From Rhodovarius crocodyli (GTDB taxonomy: Bacteria > Pseudomonadota > Alphaproteobacteria > Acetobacterales > Acetobacteraceae), in assembly GCF_004005855.1 (NCBI RefSeq), contig NZ_SACL01000001.1, positions 1 to 64,000 of the forward strand: 64,000 nucleotides of DNA, written 5' to 3'. The notes below the pieces were generated by a model that saw only the letters and a list, made by a program, of their open reading frames with translations, had not been told where the DNA came from and did not search any database. Positions within the stretch are counted from its first letter, which is position 1. Every line of letters starts with the position of its first letter. Both the position numbers and the translations under genes were made by a program. Below, one piece after another: positions 58,785 through 64,000 of the stretch.

Positions 58785-58811
58785 AGGCCCGAGGCATGAT
58801 GCCCCGGGCCT
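58785..58811. terminator. Bidirectional hairpin terminator
   Basis: AGGCCCG pairs with CGGGCCT around an inner GGCA/TGCC stem with one mismatch; A5 lies before it and TCTT after it. It lies between the MFS gene and a convergent small secreted-protein gene. Confidence 0.8.
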
Positions 58812-58832
58812 CTTCAGGCTTACTGGACCTGG

Positions 58833-59144
58833 CTACTGAATCTGGCGGGTCACGCCATCCGGCCCGTGTTCCAGAACGACGCCGCCGCCATTATAGGCCG
58901 CGTCGCCCACACGCTGGTTGGGCAGCGAGACGCCGGCCAGCGGGTCGGCCTGGCGCACCGTGGTCTGCACCGGCGGCATCGGCGCCTGCACCGGCTGCTG
59001 GATCATCACCGGGGCCGGGGCGGCCATCGGCGTCATCACCGGGTGGTTGATCGGCAGGTTCGGCGAGACACCGCCACCCTGCGCATGGGCACCAACGGCG
59101 CCGAGCATCAGCACACCGGCCAGAATCATGGTCTTACGGATCAT
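58833..59144 (-). CDS. Small secreted Pro-rich protein
   Basis: 103 aa, not recognised. Signal peptide IRKTMILAGVLMLGAVGAHA-Q; the mature part is low complexity, rich in Pro, Gln, Val and Met (VMTPMAAPAPVMIQQPVQAPMPPVQ), and ends QRVGDAAYNGGGVVLEHGPDGVTRQIQ. GAGGAG precedes the ATG at good spacing. Function unknown; perhaps a periplasmic or envelope protein. Confidence 0.7.
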   Translation of the reverse strand: MIRKTMILAGVLMLGAVGAHAQGGGVSPNLPINHPVMTPMAAPAPVMIQQPVQAPMPPVQTTVRQADPLAGVSLPNQRVGDAAYNGGGVVLEHGPDGVTRQIQ

Positions 59145-59580
59145 CGGCGTTCTCCTCTTGCTCCGTGTCATGCCATCAAAACGCTCCCGGGCGGCGTCGG
59201 TTGCGCTGCCCCCTTACGGGCCTCTCCGCGCGCCGTGGGGGATGAGGCGTTTTGTCCAATTCTTACGCAACGCATCCCGCAATATTGTTCGCGTCGAACG
59301 GCTTAGGCGGTCGTTTCTTTTTGTTCATTCCGGACAATGCATATATTTTTGTCCGCAGGCCTGATCATCCGGGGGTGGGGGGATGCCCTTAAATAGCATT
59401 TCCCTTATATAAGAGATTGCCTTGATACGCCGGCAGCACCCTCGGCATCGGGCAGCCGTCGCGGGACGGCGAGGCCCCGGCACCGCGGAGTGCCGGGACC
59501 GGGCCGACCCGTGCCGCGTCGCGTCATTCCACGCGCCGCGAACCTGTGAAGGGGGGGGCCGGCGCCGGCCGGCACACCGC
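59145..59580. other. Regulatory leader before cydA
   Basis: 436 bases with no gene. The right half (59270-59420) is AT-rich and holds several symmetric elements: GTTCG-CGT-CGAAC (59287-59299), the CGGACAA/TTGTCCG dyad (59331-59355) and the palindrome CTTATATAAG (59404-59413), whose TATATA could be a -10 element. A G8 run and GCCGGCGCCGGCC lie just before the cydA ATG. Likely promoter and operator region for cytochrome bd and for the small secreted-protein gene. Confidence 0.6.
59331..59355. promoter_or_regulatory. Dyad CGGACAA-N11-TTGTCCG upstream of cydA
   Basis: Perfect 7-bp inverted repeat with an 11-base AT-rich spacer, about 225 bases upstream of the cydA ATG. It does not match FNR (TTGAT-N4-ATCAA). 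Its regulator is unknown; LexA, GntR or Rrf2-type factors would be candidates. Confidence 0.5.
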
Positions 59581-61170
59581 ATGGAGCTCGACGTCGTCGG
59601 CCTCTCGCGACTGCAATTCGCGATGACGGCCCTCTACCACTTCCTCTTCGTGCCGCTCACGCTCGGCCTGTCCGTCGTCATCGCCATCATGGAGACGGTC
59701 TATGTCATGACCGCCCGCCCCATCTGGCGGGAAATGACGAAGTTCTGGGGCAGCCTGTTCGGCATCAACTTCGTCCTCGGCGTGGCCACGGGCCTGACGA
59801 TGGAATTCCAGTTCGGCATGAACTGGAGCTACTACAGCCATTATGTGGGCGACATTTTCGGCGCGCCCCTGGCCATCGAAGGGCTGATGGCGTTCTTCCT
59901 CGAAGCCACCTTCGTGGGCCTGTTCTTCTTCGGCTGGGACCGCATGTCCAAGCTGGGGCACCTCGCCGCCACCTGGGCGGTGGCCGCCGGCTCCAACTTC
60001 TCCGCCCTCTGGATCCTGATCGCCAATGGCTGGATGCAGAACCCGGTCGGCAGCGCCTTCAATCCCGCCACCATGCGGATGGAGGTGGTCAATTTCTTCG
60101 AGGTCGTGTTCAACCCCGTCGCCCAGGCGAAGTTCGTGCACACCGTCTCGGCGGGCTATGTCACGGCCTCGGCCTTCGTGCTCGGCGTCTCGGCCTGGTA
60201 TGTGCTGAAGGGCCGGCACGTGGCGCTCGCCAAGCGTTCCATGGCGGTCGCGTGCTCCTTCGGGCTGCTCTCCTCCCTCTCGGTGGTCGTTCTGGGCGAT
60301 GAGAGCGGGTATCTGGCCAATGAGCACCAGCGCATGAAGCTCGCGGCCATCGAGGGCATGTGGGAGACGGAGGCGGCACCCGCCGCCTTCACCGCCATCG
60401 GCTTCCCGAACCAGGCCGCGCGGGAAACCCACCATATCCTGCAGATCCCGGGCGCGCTGGGGCTGATCGCCACGCGCTCCCTCAACACCGAGGTTCCGGG
60501 CATCCGCGAACTGGTGGCCCGCGCGCAGGAACGCATCCGCAGCGGCATCCTCGCCTATGACGCGCTGCAGACCATCCGGGCCGCGCGCGGCGCCGGCGTG
60601 CCCACCGATGTCCGCAACGCCTTCGAGGAGAACGGCACCAACCTGGGCTATGCGCTGCTGCTGCTGCGCCATGTGGACGACCCGCGCCGGGCGACGCCCG
60701 CGCAGATCGAGGCCGCCTCCTGGGACCTGGTGCCGCCGGTGGCCCCGCTGTTCTGGTCCTTCCGCATCATGGTGGCCATCGGCTTCTTCCTGATCCTGCT
60801 GATGGGCACCTTCTTCTGGCTGTCGGCGAAGCAGCGGCTCGATCACTATCGATGGCTGCTGTGGGTCGCGGTATGGGCCATCCCGCTGCCCTGGATCGCG
60901 GCCGAGATGGGCTGGATCGTGGCCGAGCTCGGCCGCCAGCCCTGGGTGGTGGAGGGGGTGCTGCCCACCGCCGTCGCCGTCTCCAGCCTGGGCATCACCC
61001 AGGTGGCGCTGACGCTGGCGGGGTTCGTCATCCTCTACAGCGCGCTGTTCGTGGTGGAGATGGGGCTGATGCTGCGCGCCATCCGCAAGGGCCCGCCGCC
61101 CGAGGCCGACCTGCCCTACCTGCCCTATGCCCAATCCGCGCCCACGCGCGGCATCCTGCCCGCGGAGTGA
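59581..61170 (+). CDS. cydA: Cytochrome bd ubiquinol oxidase subunit I
   Basis: 529-aa heme-bearing subunit of the bd-type (or CIO-type) quinol oxidase; reduces O2 to water with quinol, useful at low O2 or under stress. The N-terminal LSRLQFAMTALYHFLFVPLTLG carries the b595 ligand His20; TMEFQFGMNWSYY is the family signature; the conserved quinol site box GRQPW begins at about residue 451. Short Q-loop, as in CIO forms. The ATG was chosen by family; no clear Shine-Dalgarno is seen. Confidence 0.97.
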   Translation: MELDVVGLSRLQFAMTALYHFLFVPLTLGLSVVIAIMETVYVMTARPIWREMTKFWGSLFGINFVLGVATGLTMEFQFGMNWSYYSHYVGDIFGAPLAIEGLMAFFLEATFVGLFFFGWDRMSKLGHLAATWAVAAGSNFSALWILIANGWMQNPVGSAFNPATMRMEVVNFFEVVFNPVAQAKFVHTVSAGYVTASAFVLGVSAWYVLKGRHVALAKRSMAVACSFGLLSSLSVVVLGDESGYLANEHQRMKLAAIEGMWETEAAPAAFTAIGFPNQAARETHHILQIPGALGLIATRSLNTEVPGIRELVARAQERIRSGILAYDALQTIRAARGAGVPTDVRNAFEENGTNLGYALLLLRHVDDPRRATPAQIEAASWDLVPPVAPLFWSFRIMVAIGFFLILLMGTFFWLSAKQRLDHYRWLLWVAVWAIPLPWIAAEMGWIVAELGRQPWVVEGVLPTAVAVSSLGITQVALTLAGFVILYSALFVVEMGLMLRAIRKGPPPEADLPYLPYAQSAPTRGILPAE

Positions 61171-61176
61171 CCTGAC

Positions 61177-62331
61177 ATGACGCTCCATACGCTGATCGAC
61201 TTCGAGATCCTGCGCCTGATCTGGTGGGTGCTGCTGGGCGTGCTGCTGATCGGCTTCGCCGCGACCGACGGCTTCGACATGGGGGTCGGCGCCCTGCTGC
61301 CCTTCGTGGCGAAGACCGACGCCGAGCGCCGGGTGGCCATCAACACGGTGGGCCCGGTGTGGGAGGGCAACCAAGTGTGGTTCATCCTGGGGGGCGGCGC
61401 CATCTTCGCCGCCTGGCCGCCGCTCTATGCCGTGTCCTTCTCGGGCTTCTACCTGGCGATGTTCGTGGTGCTGGCGGCGCTGATCCTGCGCCCGGTGGCC
61501 TTCAAGTACCGCAGCAAGCGGGACTGCCCGCGCTGGCGCGCCGCCTGGGACTGGGCGCTGTTCATCGGCGGCTTCGTGCCGGCGCTGATCTTCGGCGTGG
61601 CGGTGGGCAATGTGCTGCAGGGCGTGCCCTTCCGGCTGAATGATGACCTGCGCGCCTTCTACGAGGGCTCCTTCTTCGGGCTGCTGAACCCCTTCGCGCT
61701 GCTGTGCGGGCTGTTGTCCGTCTCGATGCTGGTGATGCACGGGGGCGGCTGGCTGGCCCTGAAGGCCGAGGGCGCGGTGGCTGCCCGCGCCAGGGCCTAT
61801 GGCAGCATCGCGGCCCTGGCCACCATCGTGCTGTTCGCCCTGGCGGGGCTGATGCTCTGGGCCTTCATCGACGGCTACCGCATCGTCGGCGAGGTCGCGG
61901 TCGCAGGCCCCTCGAACCCGCTGATCAAGAATGCGACGGTCGCGGCGGGTGCCTGGTTCGACAATTACGCTGCCCGGCCCTGGCAATGGGTGGCGCCGGC
62001 CATGGGCCTGGTGGGCGCGGCGCTGGCGCTGGTCAGCCTGCAATCGCGCTTCGACGGTCTGCCCATCCTGGCCTCCGGCGTGTCCATCTTCGGCGTGATC
62101 TCGACGGTGGGGCTCGCGATGTTCCCCTTCATCCTGCCTTCCTCGATCGACCCCCGTTCGAGCCTGACGGTGTGGGACAGCAGTTCCTCGCACCAGACGC
62201 TGTTCATCATGCTGTGCGTCACCGTGATCTTCCTGCCGATCGTGCTCGCCTATACCGCCTGGGCCTACCGGATCCTGTGGGGCAAGGTGACCGAGGGGCA
62301 GGTGACCGGCGAACACGGCCACTTCTACTGA
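61177..62331 (+). CDS. cydB: Cytochrome bd ubiquinol oxidase subunit II
   Basis: 384-aa membrane subunit, six to nine helices, opening LIWWVLLGVLLIGFAATDGFDMGVGALLPF, with WEGNQVWFILGGGAIFAAWP, the family signature. It starts 7 bp after cydA and is followed by cydX. Confidence 0.97.
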   Translation: MTLHTLIDFEILRLIWWVLLGVLLIGFAATDGFDMGVGALLPFVAKTDAERRVAINTVGPVWEGNQVWFILGGGAIFAAWPPLYAVSFSGFYLAMFVVLAALILRPVAFKYRSKRDCPRWRAAWDWALFIGGFVPALIFGVAVGNVLQGVPFRLNDDLRAFYEGSFFGLLNPFALLCGLLSVSMLVMHGGGWLALKAEGAVAARARAYGSIAALATIVLFALAGLMLWAFIDGYRIVGEVAVAGPSNPLIKNATVAAGAWFDNYAARPWQWVAPAMGLVGAALALVSLQSRFDGLPILASGVSIFGVISTVGLAMFPFILPSSIDPRSSLTVWDSSSSHQTLFIMLCVTVIFLPIVLAYTAWAYRILWGKVTEGQVTGEHGHFY

Positions 62332-62344
62332 GGAGAGAAACGCG

Positions 62345-62449
62345 ATGTGGTACTTCACCTGGCTCCTCGGCCTGCCGCTGGCCGCCGCCTTCGCCGTGCT
62401 GAACGCGATGTGGTTCGAGATGCGCGAGGACGACGCCAACCGCCGGTGA
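62345..62449 (+). CDS. cydX: Cytochrome bd small subunit CydX
   Basis: 34-aa single-helix subunit needed for stable bd oxidase. It reads WYFTWLLGLPLAAAF then VLNAMWFEM, the family's NAMW box. GAGGAG precedes the ATG. Its stop overlaps the cydD start as TGATG. Confidence 0.92.
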   Translation: MWYFTWLLGLPLAAAFAVLNAMWFEMREDDANRR

Positions 62450-64000
62450 TGCCGGAAAGCAGGGCCGGCGCCTGGCTGCAGGTGCTGGCCTCTCTGTTGT
62501 GGGTGCCGCAGGCGGCGCTCATCGCCGCGCTGGTGGCAGGCATCGCCGGGGCCGGCGGGCCGCTGTTCTGGTTCGCGGCCGGCATCGCGGCCATCGGCGC
62601 GCTGCGCGCCGGGGCCGAGGCGCTGGGCCAGCGGATGGTGTTCCGCGCCGCGCGCGCGGGGCTCACGGCGCAGCGCCGCCGGGCGGTCGGGAGCCTGGCC
62701 GCGCGCTCGCCGCTGGATACCGGCCGCCCTGCCTCGGGCGCCGCCGCCGCCGCCCTGGCCGAGCAGGCGGAGGCGGTGCTGCCCTATCTCTCCCGCTATC
62801 GCCCCGCCCGGTTGCGCAGCACGGTGGTGCCCTGCGTGCTGCTGCTGGTGGTGCTGACGCAAAGCTGGCTGGCGGCGCTGGTCCTGCTGGTCGCGGCCCC
62901 GCTGATCCCGCTGTTCATGGCCCTCGTCGGCCTGCGCGCCAAGGAAGCCAGCGAGGCGCAGATGCTGGAGATCGGCGGCATGAACGCATTGCTGCTGGAC
63001 CGGCTGCGGGGTCTGGCCACCATCCGTGCCTTCGATGCGGTGGATGCCACGGCCCGCCGCCTGCGCGCGGCGGCCGAATCCCTGCGGGCCCGCAGCATGG
63101 CGGTGCTGCGCATCGCCTTCCTGTCCTCCGCGGTGCTGGAGCTGTTCGCATCCCTCGGGGTGGCGATGGTGGCGGTCTATGTGGGCTTCCACCTGCTGGG
63201 CACGCTGGAATTCGGCGCCTGGGGCGGGCGGATGGGCCTCGGCCCCGCGCTGTTCGTGCTGCTGCTGGCACCCGCCTTCTTCGAGCCGCTGCGGGACCTG
63301 GCCGCCGCCTGGCACGACCGCGCGGCGGGCGAGGCGGCGCTGGCGTCCCTCGATGCCCTGGCCGCGCCCCCTGCCCTGGCGCTGCCCGAGGCACGCGCGG
63401 CCGTAGAAGCGGAAGGCACCGCCCCCGGCGTCTCGGTGCGCGGGCTGGCCTTCCGGCATGCCGGGGCGGCGGGGCCGGTGCTGGACGGCTTCGAGCTGGA
63501 CATCGCCCCTGGCGAGCATGTGGCGCTGCTCGGCGCCTCGGGCGCCGGCAAATCCACCCTGCTGGCGCTGCTGGCGGGGCTGGCGGCGCCCCAGGGCGGC
63601 CGGATCGCCATCGGCCCGCGCGGCCTGGAACCCGCCGCCCTGCGCGGGCGCATCGCCTGGCTCGGCCAGCAGCCGGAGCTGTTCGCCGGCAGCCTGCGCG
63701 CCAACCTTCTGCTGGGCCGCCCGGGGCTGGACCCCGAGCCATGGCGCCGCGCGCTGTTGCCCGACCTGCCGCCCGACCGCCCCATCGGCGAGGACGGCGC
63801 CGGGCTGTCGGGGGGCGAGGCGCTGCGCCTCGGCCTGGCGCGGGCCGTGCTGCCCCCCGGCGCCGGCCTGATCCTGGCCGATGAGCCCACCGCCCATCTG
63901 GACGCCGCCACCGCGCGGGAGGTGACTACGGCGCTGCTGCTGGCGGCCCGGGGCCGCACCCTGCTGCTGGCCACCCATGACCCCGTCCTGGCGGCGCGGA
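62449..64000 (+). CDS. cydD: Thiol reductant ABC exporter CydD (3' end outside window)
   Basis: First 517 codons of the CydD half of the CydDC exporter, which sends cysteine/glutathione to the periplasm and is needed for cytochrome bd assembly. N-terminal transmembrane part with AWLQVLASLLWVPQAALIAALVAG; NBD with Walker A GASGAGKST (362-370), signature LSGGE, Walker B LILADEPTAHLD and H-loop ATHD. The usual length is about 550-590, so perhaps 30-70 residues lie beyond 64000. cydC probably follows. Usually cydDC precedes cydAB; here it follows cydX. Confidence 0.93.
   Translation, partial: MPESRAGAWLQVLASLLWVPQAALIAALVAGIAGAGGPLFWFAAGIAAIGALRAGAEALGQRMVFRAARAGLTAQRRRAVGSLAARSPLDTGRPASGAAAAALAEQAEAVLPYLSRYRPARLRSTVVPCVLLLVVLTQSWLAALVLLVAAPLIPLFMALVGLRAKEASEAQMLEIGGMNALLLDRLRGLATIRAFDAVDATARRLRAAAESLRARSMAVLRIAFLSSAVLELFASLGVAMVAVYVGFHLLGTLEFGAWGGRMGLGPALFVLLLAPAFFEPLRDLAAAWHDRAAGEAALASLDALAAPPALALPEARAAVEAEGTAPGVSVRGLAFRHAGAAGPVLDGFELDIAPGEHVALLGASGAGKSTLLALLAGLAAPQGGRIAIGPRGLEPAALRGRIAWLGQQPELFAGSLRANLLLGRPGLDPEPWRRALLPDLPPDRPIGEDGAGLSGGEALRLGLARAVLPPGAGLILADEPTAHLDAATAREVTTALLLAARGRTLLLATHDPVLAAR

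Noticed and set aside
59524-63978. A 1484-codon minus-strand open frame opposite cydA-cydB-cydX-cydD
   Set aside because: It is a shadow caused by high GC at third codon positions; the peptide is low complexity (Gly, Gln, His, Arg) with no known domain, while the plus strand carries four well-supported genes.

Overview
The window is very GC-rich, densely packed chromosomal DNA from an alphaproteobacterium, most likely a Roseomonas-like member of the Acetobacteraceae. The placement rests on a CcrM-type GANTC methyltransferase, an AcpXL-type acyl carrier protein, an ECF sigma/NrsF pair, a cytochrome bd set ending in cydX, and three orphan Bug (TctC-like) receptors. The genus is inference; no rRNA is present. 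No IS, prophage, integrase or CRISPR array is visible. Neighbouring genes very often overlap as ATGA, GTGA, TTGA or TGATG, so translational coupling is common.

Layout. 0.4-2.0 kb: a peptide-type ABC binding protein. 2.0-5.9 kb (-): a large secreted cellulase (CBM2, two Calx-beta, GH5, RTX-like tail). 6.1-10.4 kb (-): trpF, pyrF, then a sterol-desaturase-like enzyme, a NodB-like deacetylase and a beta-propeller protein. 10.5-13.0 kb (-): msrB, msrA, tRNA-His, and an NrsF anti-sigma/ECF sigma pair. 13.1-18.4 kb (-): a complete dipeptide-type ABC importer. 18.5-25.9 kb: a small membrane protein, glutaredoxin, prmA, uvrD/pcrA, rnhB, a chemoreceptor and ccrM. 26-36.6 kb: an accessory metabolic region with an SDR-DoxX fusion, FMN proteins, Bug receptors, an M29 aminopeptidase, a CocE hydrolase, LysR and GNAT. 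36.7-40.6 kb (+): a CoA-transferase/hydrolase/amidase run. 40.6-49.8 kb: a secreted two-repeat protein, gamma-glutamyltransferase, dapB, a PRC-barrel protein, a third Bug receptor, a lipase-like hydrolase, and a LysR-controlled GST/FMN pair. 49.9-52.1 kb (-): SDR, thioesterase and a beta-lactamase-fold hydrolase. 52.2-55.2 kb (+): acpXL, fabZXL, fabF2XL, fabF1XL. 55.4-59.1 kb: lptM, argH, a TlpA-like thioredoxin, an MFS transporter and a small secreted protein. 59.6-64 kb (+): cydA, cydB, cydX, cydD, with cydD running off the end.

How the genes fit together. The acpXL block matches the rhizobial cassette that makes the very long 27-hydroxy fatty acid of lipid A. Here it lacks the adjacent dehydrogenase and LpxXL acyltransferase, and its first synthase has Glu where the catalytic Cys should be, like a chain-length factor. 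CcrM carries two GANTC sites in its leader, the arrangement known for methylation feedback in Caulobacter. Two copies of a roughly 250-bp structured repeat with a 20-bp inverted repeat core (29.5 and 55.2 kb) both sit between convergent genes. MsrA/MsrB next to a SigF/NrsF-type pair suggests a shared oxidative-stress response.
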